Source: Pseudomonas taeanensis MS-3 (lineage in GTDB: Bacteria > Pseudomonadota > Gammaproteobacteria > Pseudomonadales > Pseudomonadaceae). From it: a stretch of DNA of 60,773 nt. Position 1 is the stretch's first letter; every line of letters begins with the position of its first letter. The position numbers and the translations under genes are program-made. A model generated the notes under the pieces. The model did not search any database. It saw nothing but the letters and a program-made list of their open reading frames with translations, and had not been told where the DNA came from. Positions 36,261 to 46,051 of the stretch are shown one piece after another. Location of the stretch: NCBI RefSeq assembly GCF_000498575.2, contig NZ_AWSQ01000001.1:1634034-1694806 (forward strand), given 5' to 3'.

Positions 36261-37230
36261 ATGACGACGATCACCAACCACGTTGCGGCCACCGGCGGAC
36301 AGCAGATCGTCGAGCCCAACTATCCCTTCGACAGCTGGTGGGTTGCGACAACATCCAATGCGGTTATCACGGGTTCACCTTCGACACGGAAGGTACCTGT
36401 GTTCGCATTCCTTCCCAGGCACGAATACCCAGGGGCTGTCGGGTCCATTCCTATCCGGTGGTTGAGCGACCTCCATTCGTCTGGGTGTGGATGGGCGACC
36501 CGGCCAAGGCCGATGACGGTCCTCCTTCCAGCGACGCCGAGTGGCCGGCTGATCCGGCGTTCAGTTCCTGGAGCGGAGAGACTCTTGTCGAAGGCAACTA
36601 CATGCTGCTCAAAGAGAACGTACTGGACCTGACCCATTTCGGCTACGTCCACGCAACGAGTTTTAAGATCCTCGACTGTGTTGACGCGCCAAAAGTGACC
36701 CAGACCGACTTGACGGTAACGTATCACCAGGAGTTCATCGGTGGCACCTTGCCGCCGATGTTCGCTCAGGTGACGGGGATCGGTATGGAAAAAAGGTCAA
36801 CCGCGCCAACTATGGCACCTATGTATCCCCGGCACTGAACGTTGCTGCACTGGACATCGAAGATCCAAGCCCGGTGCCGGGTGCGCGGTCACTCTTCCGC
36901 TTCCGAGTTATCCACGTTACAACGTCTGAAACGCCTACTCGCTTCAGATACATGTGGTTCGGCGGATTCGATATCCCTGACATGAGTCCGGAGCTGCTCG
37001 AGCACTGCAAGACGTTGACTGACACCGGTTTTGCCGAAGACAAGGCGATCATCCAGGCGGTTCACCGCAACATCGTGCGCGACTCTCGACACCAGAATTA
37101 CCCGGAAATCATCGCGCAGACTGATCAGGCGGCTATTCAGGCTCGTCGCAAGCTCTCGGCACAGTTGGCTAGGGAGCGAACAGGCGAAAATACCGCCATA
37201 CTGGTCCAGCCGGACACGAAGCTCGCATGA
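36261..37230 (+). pseudogene. Broken VanA-type Rieske oxygenase (third copy)
   Basis: The gene starts well, with AAAGGAG and MTTITNHVAATGGQQIVEPN..FDSWWVA. It then jumps to CDNIQCGYHGFTF in another frame at about 36350. About 45 codons, including the first C-x-H cluster motif, are therefore deleted with a frame change. The middle (LLKENVLDLTHFGYVH, the iron site) is intact up to a second frameshift at the A-run near 36788-36794, after which the C-terminal part continues in a third frame (ALNVAALDIEDPSP.. to ..NTAILVQPDTKLA) ending at 37230. The product cannot be functional. It is more distant from the two intact Rieske oxygenases than they are from each other. Confidence 0.88.
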
Positions 37231-37459
37231 CCGACCCAATGAGCACTATGGTATTGTCATGCCCCCCTTCATGTTGTCCCGCCGCGCCGGCCAATCCCTC
37301 GACCGGTTGAATCCACAACCGATATCGGACACACCGAGCAGCAACAGCTAGGTTCATATTGCTGTGGCGAACCTTGGGATGCACTCAATTTGCGTTGCGA
37401 AAGCTTTGCCTTCTGTAAAAAACGCCCAGAGCATTGCTACTGCAGGGAGCCGGATAAAC

Positions 37460-38701
<1,242 letters not shown>

Positions 38702-38716
38702 TCATCTGTATTTTTG

Positions 38717-38729
38717 GTGGATTAACCAC
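38717..38729. promoter_or_regulatory. Short inverted repeat in the pobA-pobR gap
   Basis: GTGG-ATTAA-CCAC lies in the 139-bp divergent gap between pobA (starts 38644) and pobR (starts 38784). It is a possible PobR or RNA polymerase-overlapping operator; the arms are short, so this is only a candidate. Confidence 0.35.
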
Positions 38730-38783
38730 GGTTTTGAAGGCACTATTCGATTATCTTTATGGACTTTTCGAGGGTTCTGCCCG

Positions 38784-39653
38784 ATGAGTAAAGCCCCTGT
38801 CGTGGCAGTGCCTGTGTTCAAGCTGTACGGCGAGACGGCTGCCTGGCCGACGCCGGACCTGATCCATTGCGAGTCGATTCCCGAACGCAGTCGTCAGCAC
38901 GAGTGGGAGATCAAGCCGCATCGACATGGCGATCTGGTGCAATTGCTGTACGTGCAGGGTGGCAGCGCCGAGTTGGAAGTAGAGGGCGTGGTCAACCGTG
39001 TGCAGGAGCCATCCCTGCAGGTGGTGCCGGCGCTCAGCGTGCATGGTTTCCGTTTTTCCCAGGACATCCAGGGTCACGTGTTGAGCTTGGCCCTGCCGCT
39101 GGTGGAGCAGCTCGGTACGGTGCTCGACAGCCTGCCGCTGACGCGCGCCGCCTGCTACCCGGTGGGCGAGCAGCAGCGTTACCTGGATGCGCTGTTCGAC
39201 TCCATCTCCGTGGAGTACAGCGAGCAGCAGCCGGGGCGCGAGCTGATGCTGCAATCGCTGATCAGCGCCTTGCTGGTGTGGGTCGGGCGCCGCTCACTGG
39301 CTCTGAAGCATGCCGAGGCGCAGAGCCCGGACCGTGGTCGCGATCACCTGCAGCGCTTTACCCGCTTGCTGGAATCGCATTTCCGCGAGCACCGCCCCAT
39401 CGAACACTACGCCGCGGAACTGGGCATCAGCGCAGCTCACCTGAATGCCCTGTGTCGGCGCCTAGCCGGGCAATCGGCCTTGCAGCTGATCAACCAGCGC
39501 CTGTTGCTCGAAGCCAAGCGCTGCCTGGTCTACACCGCGATGAGCGTCAATCAGGTATCGGATAGCCTGGGTTTTTCCGAGCCCGCCTATTTTTCCCGGT
39601 TTTTCAAACGTGGCAGCGGGCTGACGCCCAAAGCCTTTCGCCTGAAACGATGA
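38784..39653 (+). CDS. pobR: AraC-family activator of pobA
   Basis: A 289-residue AraC-type protein starting at 38784 (MSKAPVVAVPVFKLYGE), where the known PobR length fits; the frame is open upstream but without a ribosome site. The N-terminal cupin holds HEWEIKPHRHGDLVQLLYV, and the C-terminal double HTH covers about 185-285 (AELGISAAHLNALCRRLAG, VNQVSDSLGFSEPAYFSRFF). It is divergent from pobA and 13 bp upstream of pcaQ. It activates pobA on 4-hydroxybenzoate by family precedent. Confidence 0.92.
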   Translation: MSKAPVVAVPVFKLYGETAAWPTPDLIHCESIPERSRQHEWEIKPHRHGDLVQLLYVQGGSAELEVEGVVNRVQEPSLQVVPALSVHGFRFSQDIQGHVLSLALPLVEQLGTVLDSLPLTRAACYPVGEQQRYLDALFDSISVEYSEQQPGRELMLQSLISALLVWVGRRSLALKHAEAQSPDRGRDHLQRFTRLLESHFREHRPIEHYAAELGISAAHLNALCRRLAGQSALQLINQRLLLEAKRCLVYTAMSVNQVSDSLGFSEPAYFSRFFKRGSGLTPKAFRLKR

Positions 39654-39666
39654 GCCAGAGAGCTGC

Positions 39667-40593
39667 ATGAACATCGACAACCGCATTAAGTTCCGCCACC
39701 TGCTGTGCTTTCTCGAAGTCGCGCGCCAAGGCAGTCTGGCGCGCGCCGCCGTGGGCTTGGCGATCAGCCAGCCGGCGGTGTCGAAGACGCTCAAGGAGCT
39801 AGAGGAAATTCTTGCTGCCCGCCTATTCGAGCGCAGTAAGCAGGGCGTCACGCCGACCGCTGCCGGGCTGGCTTTCCTACGTTATGCCGGATCGAGTGTG
39901 CAGGCCCTGCGCGAGGGTGTGCGCAGCCTGCACAGCGGCGAGCACGAGTCTGGGGTCGTGCGCCTGGGCGTGCTGTCGACCGTGGAAAGCTCACTGCTGC
40001 CTGATGTGGTGCGCCGCCTGCATCAGCAGCACGCGGCTCTGGTGGTCAGTGTGGTCACCGGGCCTAGCGCGCATCTGCTCGATCAGCTGCGCGTCGGTGC
40101 GCTGGATCTGGTGGTCGGACGCATGACCGACAGCCCGCAGATCGAGGGGCTGAGCTTCGAGCACTTGTACAGTGAGTCGATGGTTCTGGTGGTTCGTCCC
40201 GGCCACCCTTTGTTGCAGGTCGATCTACGTGACCGCAGCCGCCTCGGCGAATATCCTGTGGTGCTACCGCTGGCCGGAACCACTATTCGCCGCTCTGCCG
40301 ATAGTCTCTACGTGCAATGTGGTGTCGTCATGCCGCAGCAGCGCTTGGAAACACTATCGGTCGCCCTCAGTCGGCGTTATGTGCAGTGCAGCGATGCGGT
40401 GTGGATCGCGCCGCAAGATGCCGTGCGCCAGGATCTGGTGCGTAGTGAGTTGATTGAGTTGAATATTGGTCTGCAGGAGCCTGGTGGCTCGGTGGGTATT
40501 TGCAGTAATCCTACGGCGGCACTTTCGTTGGCGGCGCAGTGGTGTTGCGAGACCTTGCGCTCGGCGGCAGCTGAGTATCGCTCACATCCATAA
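39667..40593 (+). CDS. pcaQ: LysR-family activator of pca genes
   Basis: A 308-residue LysR protein with the PcaQ opening (DNRIKFRHLLCFLEVARQGS) and HTH at about 20-45 (AAVGLAISQPAVSKTLKELE). It sits just upstream of pcaH in the same direction. By precedent it binds beta-carboxymuconate and activates the protocatechuate genes. Its final codons and stop lie inside a 19-bp perfect inverted repeat. A PcaQ-controlled order (pcaQ-HGBDC) is common in alpha- and betaproteobacteria and some Pseudomonas lines. Confidence 0.9.
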   Translation: MNIDNRIKFRHLLCFLEVARQGSLARAAVGLAISQPAVSKTLKELEEILAARLFERSKQGVTPTAAGLAFLRYAGSSVQALREGVRSLHSGEHESGVVRLGVLSTVESSLLPDVVRRLHQQHAALVVSVVTGPSAHLLDQLRVGALDLVVGRMTDSPQIEGLSFEHLYSESMVLVVRPGHPLLQVDLRDRSRLGEYPVVLPLAGTTIRRSADSLYVQCGVVMPQQRLETLSVALSRRYVQCSDAVWIAPQDAVRQDLVRSELIELNIGLQEPGGSVGICSNPTAALSLAAQWCCETLRSAAAEYRSHP

Positions 40594-40619
40594 CTAAATG
40601 GTTATGGATGTGAGCGATA
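40576..40619. promoter_or_regulatory. Long inverted repeat with PcaQ-like box
   Basis: Two perfect 19-base arms (40576-40594 and 40601-40619) flank a 6-base centre. Within it, 40590-40605 reads ATAACT-AAAT-GGTTAT, close to the ATAACC-N4-GGTTAA site described for PcaQ. It lies about 100 bp before pcaH and covers the pcaQ stop codon. It may be the PcaQ operator, a terminator-like hairpin for pcaQ, or both; there is no T-tract. Confidence 0.65.
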
Positions 40620-40712
40620 TATTCAATTTTCAGCCTTGTGATTCTAATTGAGACTGGTTGCTATGCCTGAGCCTGCAGGCCGCGGCATCCATTCCAACTA
40701 GAGGAGATCGAC

Positions 40713-41432
40713 ATGTCTGACGCGGAACATAGCCGCTTCGTCATTCGCGACCGTAACTGGCACCCCAAGGCCTTCACTCCAGACTACAAGACCTCCATTG
40801 CCCGCTCGCCGCGCCAGGCGCTGGTGAGCATCCCTCAGTCGATCTCGGAAACCAGTGGTCCGGACTTCTCGCACCTGAAGATGGGGCAGTATGACAACGA
40901 CCTGCTGCTCAACTTCAATAACGGTGGCCTGCCGATCGGCGAGCGCATCATCGTTGCCGGGCGGGTCATGGATCAGTACGGCAAGCCGATTGCGCATACC
41001 CTAGTGGAGATGTGGCAGGCCAACGCCGGCGGGCGCTATCGGCACAAGAACGACCGCTATCTGGCGCCGCTCGACCCCAACTTCGGAGGCGTCGGCCGCA
41101 CATTGACCGATAGCCAAGGCAATTACAGCTTCCGCACCATAAAGCCCGGGCCTTATCCCTGGCGCAACGGCCCGAATGACTGGCGTCCGGCGCATATTCA
41201 CGTCTCCATCAGTGGCCCGTCGATCTCTACCCGCCTGATCACCCAGCTGTACTTCGAGGGCGACCCGTTGATTCCGATGTGTCCGATCGTCGAGTCGATC
41301 GCCAACCCGGATGCGGTGCAGATGCTGATCGCCAAGCTCGACATGAGTGCGGCTAACCCCATGGACTGCCTGGCCTACCGCTTCGATATCGTGTTGCGCG
41401 GGCAACGTCATACCCATTTTGAGAACCGCTGA
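40713..41432 (+). CDS. pcaH: Protocatechuate 3,4-dioxygenase, beta subunit
   Basis: A 239-residue intradiol dioxygenase subunit carrying the Fe(III) site: one Tyr in [11 protein letters not shown], a second Tyr in [10 protein letters not shown] and two His in [16 protein letters not shown] precedes the ATG. With PcaG it cleaves protocatechuate to 3-carboxy-cis,cis-muconate. The gene opens the pcaHGBDC set. Confidence 0.97.
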   Translation: MSDAEHSRFVIRDRNWHPKAFTPDYKTSIARSPRQALVSIPQSISETSGPDFSHLKMGQYDNDLLLNFNNGGLPIGERIIVAGRVMDQYGKPIAHTLVEMWQANAGGRYRHKNDRYLAPLDPNFGGVGRTLTDSQGNYSFRTIKPGPYPWRNGPNDWRPAHIHVSISGPSISTRLITQLYFEGDPLIPMCPIVESIANPDAVQMLIAKLDMSAANPMDCLAYRFDIVLRGQRHTHFENR

Positions 41433-41445
41433 GGAGGAACCGAAC

Positions 41446-42054
41446 ATGCCTACCCAACTGCTGCCGGAAACCCCTTCGCAAACCGCTGGCCCATTCGTGC
41501 ATATCGGCTTGGCCCTGGCCGTCGCCGGCAACCCGAGCCGCGAGCAGGAAGTCTGGAACCAGATGGCCAAGCCTAGCGCGGCGGGTGAGCACATCACTTT
41601 GATCGGCCAGGTCTTCGATGGTAACGGACATCTGGTGCGCGACTCCTTCTTGGAGCTTTGGCAGGTTGACCACAAGGGCGAGTTCGACCACGCGTTCGAT
41701 GTGGAGAAATCCTTCAACAGCTTCGGGCGTACCGCCACCACCTTCGATTCCGGCAGCGAGTGGAATGTGCAGACGGTCAAGCCGGGTGTGGTTAAGAATG
41801 CGGCCGGGGTGCCGATGGCACCGCACGTCAACATCAGCCTATTCGCCCGCGGGATTAACATTCACCTGCAGACCCGCCTGTATTTCGACGATGAATCTGA
41901 GGCGAATACTCAGGATCCGGTGCTCAACTTGATCGAGCAGCCAGAGCGCCGTGCCACCCTGATTGCCAAGCGCTGCGAAATTGACGGCAAGACTGCCTAC
42001 CGCTTCGACATGCGCATCCAGGGCGAAGGCGAGACGGTGTTCTTTGACTTTTAG
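41446..42054 (+). CDS. pcaG: Protocatechuate 3,4-dioxygenase, alpha subunit
   Basis: A 202-residue alpha subunit starting at 41446 after GAGGAGGAACCG, 13 bp behind pcaH. The opening LLPETPSQTAGPFVHIGLAL and the core RDSFLELWQVDHKGEF are typical. The alpha subunit lacks the iron ligands but forms the substrate pocket with PcaH. It overlaps no other gene; 204 bp follow before pcaB. Confidence 0.97.
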   Translation: MPTQLLPETPSQTAGPFVHIGLALAVAGNPSREQEVWNQMAKPSAAGEHITLIGQVFDGNGHLVRDSFLELWQVDHKGEFDHAFDVEKSFNSFGRTATTFDSGSEWNVQTVKPGVVKNAAGVPMAPHVNISLFARGINIHLQTRLYFDDESEANTQDPVLNLIEQPERRATLIAKRCEIDGKTAYRFDMRIQGEGETVFFDF

Positions 42055-42258
42055 TGCGCCGGCTGGCCATTGAACGTGTATGAACACTTGGCGCTCTAGA
42101 TTGCCAAGAGCACCGCGTGAGGTTTGCATCACCGGCTCGTCTGCGATCATTGGGGTATCGGAAACCCGGTCGTCAGGCGGGCTCGCTCATGCAAATACTA
42201 GTCGTGCGGCATGCACTGCTATACAACAAATCATCGTCCTACTTACTGGAGCATCGGT

Positions 42259-43620
42259 TTGAACCGCCCGAGCAACCAACTCTTCGACGCCTATTTCACC
42301 CAGCCGGCCATGCGTGCGATCTTTTCCGATCACGGCCGGGTGCAGGGCATGCTGGATTTCGAGGCCGCCCTGGCGCGAGCCGAGGCGAGCAGTGGGCTGA
42401 TTCCGCAGGCGGCGGTGCCATTTATCGTCAACGCCTGCCACGCCGAAGGCTATGATTTTGCCGCGCTGGCCCAGGCCATTGTCACAGCCGGTAACTCGGC
42501 CATCCCGCTGGTAAAGGCGCTGGGTCGACAGGTCGCGGCGCAGAGCACTGAGGCTGAACGCTACGTGCATCTCGGTGCGACCAGTCAGGACGCCATGGAC
42601 AGTGGGCTGATCCTGCAGCTGCGGGCGGCCATCGCACTGCTGGAGCAGGATCTGGCGCAATTGGCGGCGGCCCTGGCCGTGCAGGCTGAGCGCCATGCCG
42701 ATACCCCGCTGGCCGGGCGCACCTGGCTGCAACACGCCACTCCGGTGACCCTGGGGATGAAGCTGGCCGGCGTGCTCGGCGCGATTACTCGCAATCGCCA
42801 GCGCCTGGCCGAGCTCAAGCCGCGCCTGCTGGTGCTGCAGTTCGGTGGCGCTTCCGGCAGCCTGGCAGCGCTTGGCGAGCAGGCCTGGCCAGTGAGCGAA
42901 GCCCTGGCTCGCGAACTCGATCTGCAACTGCCGGAGCAGCCCTGGCACACCCAGCGCGACCGCCTGGTGGAGTTCGCCAGCCTGCTTGGCCTGATCTCCG
43001 GTAGCCTGGGTAAGTTTGGCCGCGACATCAGCCTGCTGATGCAGACCGAGGCTGCTGAAGTTTTCGAACCGGCTGCGCCGGGCAGGGGAGGTTCCTCTAC
43101 CATGCCGCACAAGCGCAATCCGGTCAGCGCCGCTGTGCTGATCGGCGCTGCTACCCGCGCGCCCGGTCTTGTTGCAACGATGTTTAGCGCAATGCCGCAG
43201 GAGCACGAACGCAGCCTCGGGTTATGGCACGCCGAATGGGACACCCTGCCTGAGCTCTGTTGCCTAGTCTCCGGCGCACTGCAGCAGGCCCTCCTGCTGG
43301 TGCCAGGATTGGAAGTGGATGCCGCACGCATGCGCGCCAACCTCGACCTGACTCAGGGCTTGGTGCTGGCCGAGGCGGTGAGCATCGCCCTGGCCCAGCG
43401 CATCGGCCGCGATGCCGCCCACCATCTGCTCGAACAGTGCTGCAAGCAGGCCGTGCTTGAAGGTGTGCATCTGCGTCAGGTACTTGGTAGCAATGCCGAG
43501 GTCAACGCACAGCTGTCAGCCGAAGAGATTGATCGCCTGCTCGATCCGGCTCTGTACCTGGGCCAGGCACGCCGCTGGGTCGAGCGGGCTGTGGCCGAAC
43601 ACCAGAATTTTTCGAATTAG
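42259..43620 (+). CDS. pcaB: 3-carboxy-cis,cis-muconate cycloisomerase
   Basis: A 453-residue fumarase/argininosuccinate-lyase superfamily enzyme. The superfamily signature GGSSTMPHKRNPVSA is near residue 277. The start appears to be TTG at 42259 (GGAG 7 bases upstream, product LNRPSNQLFDAYF read as Met); an ATG at 42211 would add 16 unrelated residues. It forms 4-carboxymuconolactone from the PcaHG product. The 204-bp gap behind pcaG has no gene and no clear terminator. Confidence 0.95.
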   Translation: MNRPSNQLFDAYFTQPAMRAIFSDHGRVQGMLDFEAALARAEASSGLIPQAAVPFIVNACHAEGYDFAALAQAIVTAGNSAIPLVKALGRQVAAQSTEAERYVHLGATSQDAMDSGLILQLRAAIALLEQDLAQLAAALAVQAERHADTPLAGRTWLQHATPVTLGMKLAGVLGAITRNRQRLAELKPRLLVLQFGGASGSLAALGEQAWPVSEALARELDLQLPEQPWHTQRDRLVEFASLLGLISGSLGKFGRDISLLMQTEAAEVFEPAAPGRGGSSTMPHKRNPVSAAVLIGAATRAPGLVATMFSAMPQEHERSLGLWHAEWDTLPELCCLVSGALQQALLLVPGLEVDAARMRANLDLTQGLVLAEAVSIALAQRIGRDAAHHLLEQCCKQAVLEGVHLRQVLGSNAEVNAQLSAEEIDRLLDPALYLGQARRWVERAVAEHQNFSN

Positions 43621-43630
43621 GAGTTTTTGC

Positions 43631-44419
43631 ATGTCTGCCGTACAACTCGCCGGCGGCGATCTTTATTACAGTCTTGAAGGCCCCGTGGATGCGCCAGTGC
43701 TGGTGCTGTCTAATTCGCTGGGTACCGATTTGCATATGTGGGACGCGCAGATCCCGGCCTTCGTCGAACATTTCCGCGTACTGCGCTACGACACCCGTGG
43801 CCATGGCCAGTCGCTGGTGACCGAGGGCAGCTACAGCATCGAGCAAAATGGCCGCGACGTGCTGGCTTTGCTGGACGCGCTGGATATCGAGCGCGCCGCG
43901 TTCTGCGGCCTGTCCATGGGTGGCCTGATCGGTCAGTGGCTGGCGATCAACGCACCGGCGCGTATCCAGCGCCTGGTGCTGTGCAATACCGCGGCGAAGA
44001 TCGGCAGTCCGGAGGTGTGGAACCCGCGCATCGAGACCGTGCTGCGCGACGGCCAGGCGGCCATGCTGACGCTGCGCGATGCCTCGATTTCGCGCTGGTT
44101 CACTGCGGGATTTGCCGCGGCCGAGCAGGTCAAAGTCGAGCCGGTGGTCGACATGCTCGCCGCCACCTCGCCGCAGGGCTATGCAGCCAACTGCGCAGCG
44201 GTACGTGATGCCGACTTCCGTGAACAGGTCGGCAGCATCCAAGCGCCGACCCTGATCGTCTGCGGTACGGCCGATGCGGTGACCACCCCGGAGCACGGCC
44301 GTTTCATGCAGGAGCGCATCCGGGGTGCCGAGCTGGTCGAGTTGCACGCCGCGCACCTATCCAACGTCGAGGCCGGAGAATTGTTCACCCGCCGCGTGCT
44401 GGACTTCCTGCGCGCCTGA
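43631..44419 (+). CDS. pcaD: 3-oxoadipate enol-lactonase
   Basis: A 262-residue alpha/beta hydrolase starting at 43631 (AGGAG upstream), 10 bp after pcaB. The nucleophile elbow GLSMGG is near residue 96, with Asp in ICGTADAVTTPEHG and His in HAAHLSNVEAGE. It hydrolyses 3-oxoadipate enol-lactone to beta-ketoadipate. It is a separate protein here, not fused to PcaC as in some bacteria. Confidence 0.96.
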   Translation: MSAVQLAGGDLYYSLEGPVDAPVLVLSNSLGTDLHMWDAQIPAFVEHFRVLRYDTRGHGQSLVTEGSYSIEQNGRDVLALLDALDIERAAFCGLSMGGLIGQWLAINAPARIQRLVLCNTAAKIGSPEVWNPRIETVLRDGQAAMLTLRDASISRWFTAGFAAAEQVKVEPVVDMLAATSPQGYAANCAAVRDADFREQVGSIQAPTLIVCGTADAVTTPEHGRFMQERIRGAELVELHAAHLSNVEAGELFTRRVLDFLRA

Positions 44420-44427
44420 AATGTTTT

Positions 44428-44488
44428 GGTGCGCGTGGCACACCCTTCGGCGCCCCACGCAACGTCCGTAGGGTGTGCCATGCGCACC
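44428..44488. repeat. REP-like inverted repeat between pcaD and pcaC
   Basis: Arms GGTGCGCGTGGCACACCCT and AGGGTGTGCCATGCGCACC (19 bases, one G-T wobble) flank 23 bases. This type of sequence is a common intergenic repeat in Pseudomonas genomes of the stutzeri/mendocina kind. It may stabilise or reduce downstream mRNA within the operon. Confidence 0.7.
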
Positions 44489-44513
44489 ACCTATTAATTA
44501 CCCGGAGCTCGAA

Positions 44514-44909
44514 ATGGACGAGAAACAACGCTACGAAGCCGGCATGCAGGTACGCCGCGCAGTACTTGGCGATGCTCATGTCGACCGCAGCCTGCAACAT
44601 TTGACGCCGTTCAATGCGGAGTTCCAGGAAATGATCACCCGGCATGCCTGGGGTGATATCTGGACCCGCCCCGGTCTGTCGCGCCACACCCGCAGCCTGA
44701 TCACCATCGCCATGTTGATAGGCATGAACCGCGAAGGCGAACTGCGCCTGCACCTCAAAGCGGCGAAGAACAACGGCGTGACCCGCGCCGAGATCAAGGA
44801 AGTGCTGATGCAAAGCGCGATCTACTGCGGCATTCCGGCAGCCAACGCGACCTTCCACCTAGCAGAGGAAGTGTGGGACGAGATGGGTGTGGAGTCGCTA
44901 CAGGACTGA
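44514..44909 (+). CDS. pcaC: 4-carboxymuconolactone decarboxylase
   Basis: A 131-residue CMD protein, the standard PcaC length, opening MDEKQRYEAGMQVRRAVLGD. The conserved block EFQEMITRHAWGDIWTRPGL and the catalytic region LRLHLKAAKNNGVTRAEIKE are present. CGGAGCTCGAA precedes the ATG. It decarboxylates the PcaB product to the enol-lactone used by PcaD. The next steps (pcaIJ, pcaF) and pcaK are not in this window, so they must be elsewhere. Confidence 0.97.
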   Translation: MDEKQRYEAGMQVRRAVLGDAHVDRSLQHLTPFNAEFQEMITRHAWGDIWTRPGLSRHTRSLITIAMLIGMNREGELRLHLKAAKNNGVTRAEIKEVLMQSAIYCGIPAANATFHLAEEVWDEMGVESLQD

Positions 44910-45397
44910 TCGACACTGATCTTATCTCCTCGCTGATGACTCTTTGTCTGTGTAGATGAACCATTCGGCATCGCCCTTCCAAATTAGGTTTCTCATCAGC
45001 GAGTTCGGCTTGCTTTTACCCAAAAGGGTATTGCTCGGCCTGATTTGGTTGCGCCGTTCCGAAGTCGGAAATGCAGGGCCGAACTGGGAGACTATGCATC
45101 CAACTTTGGAAATGGGGGAGAACCCCTGGCTACCCAGTCTGGCAATGTCGATGGAGAAGCTTCCAATCCTCGTCCAGCTTCCAGTGGTCGACCCTGTTAT
45201 CAGCAGGACCCTTGGATTGGTGGGCCGCAATAGCTCGCCCGGTAATCCCCCCTGTCACCTGCCGCGGATAAGTGTCGTGGACACGCTCTTGCACCAATGG
45301 CCAGGCTATACCTTACAGACAGGTCGCCCAACGTAAATGAGCAGCCTATTCTTCGCAGATGAACCCTTGCCCTTGAACTGTTATGGCGAGGGTGAGG
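44910..45397. other. Non-coding junction after pca with IS-end-like and repeat sequences
   Basis: No gene is seen. At 45241-45254 the sequence GGTAATCCCCCCTG equals the first 14 bases of the IS3 element's left end, possibly a relic of another copy. At 45057-45111 lies a 55-bp unit repeated in degenerate form at 46144-46198. This marks the border between the pca genes and the mobilisation region. Confidence 0.5.
45057..45111 (+). repeat. Degenerate 55-bp direct repeat, copy 1
   Basis: From TCCGAAGTCGGAAATGC to ATCCAACTTTGGAAA. It aligns without gaps to 46144-46198 at 41 of 55 positions. Both copies lie in the same orientation, one on each side of the DUF2384 gene. Confidence 0.6.
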
Positions 45398-46000
45398 CTA
45401 CCGACCTACGCCATGCTCAATTCGTCCAATCAAAGTGACGACTTGCTGGTAGTTGCCTGCCGATATCGCGCTGGCGAGTGGGGATTGGGATAGCGCGCTG
45501 TTGGTGTTTGTAAGCCATCGAGCAGCTGCGGCTGCGTCAAGATCAAAGAGATGCAGTGCTGCCGCAATAACGTCAGCGAATTGTGATGGCGATTCTGTGG
45601 GGGCAGCGACTGTTGTTGCTGGTTGGCCTAGCTCTACTGCATGGGAGGGGCACCGTGTACGCAACCATTTATTTCGCTCTAGCGTCTGACCGGGTTTTCC
45701 ACATACATCACAGATGGATTGCGACAAGTATTCTGCCAGGTCAATCAGGCGGCCGATGTAGTCATCGCCACCTCTGTAATAAAAGCGGAGCGTGCCGAAT
45801 TTTTCTTTGACCTGCGCTGCTACTAACGGAGCGCAGTGTTGCTCCTGCTGGTGCTGCTGAATGAGCGTGCAAGTTGCATCGAGCAACTCGAACCAGCCGT
45901 TTCTGCACTCGAGGCCAAAATAGGGTGCGGTCTGATTTCCACTGGATGGAAAAATTTCGGGATAGTGAGTGCAGAAGTGATTTTCAAAGATTTGATCCAT
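45398..46000 (-). CDS. Zinc-ribbon protein with C-terminal DUF2384 (MbcA/ParS) domain
   Basis: A 200-residue protein in two parts. Residues 1-120 hold FGLECRNGWFELLDATC.. and VKEKFGTLRFYYRGGDDYI, then a probable zinc site CDVCG...RTRCPSH. Residues about 140-198 (LFDLDAAAAARWLTNTNSAL..TLIGRIEHGV) match the toxin-binding domain of Xre/MbcA/ParS antitoxins (DUF2384). No RES-type toxin gene lies next to it, so it may be an orphan antitoxin-like protein or a defence-related factor. The start at 46000 is the only Met that keeps the conserved front part; its ribosome site is weak. Confidence 0.65.
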   Translation of the reverse strand: MDQIFENHFCTHYPEIFPSSGNQTAPYFGLECRNGWFELLDATCTLIQQHQQEQHCAPLVAAQVKEKFGTLRFYYRGGDDYIGRLIDLAEYLSQSICDVCGKPGQTLERNKWLRTRCPSHAVELGQPATTVAAPTESPSQFADVIAAALHLFDLDAAAAARWLTNTNSALSQSPLASAISAGNYQQVVTLIGRIEHGVGR

Positions 46001-46051
46001 GATTTTTCAGTCCCAGGTGTCTTAATGGGGTAGCGGTTTCGACTTCTAGGG

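Noticed and set aside
45398..46000. Toxin-antitoxin pair with the DUF2384 protein
   Set aside because: No RES-domain or other toxin-like gene lies beside it, so only an orphan antitoxin-like domain is claimed.
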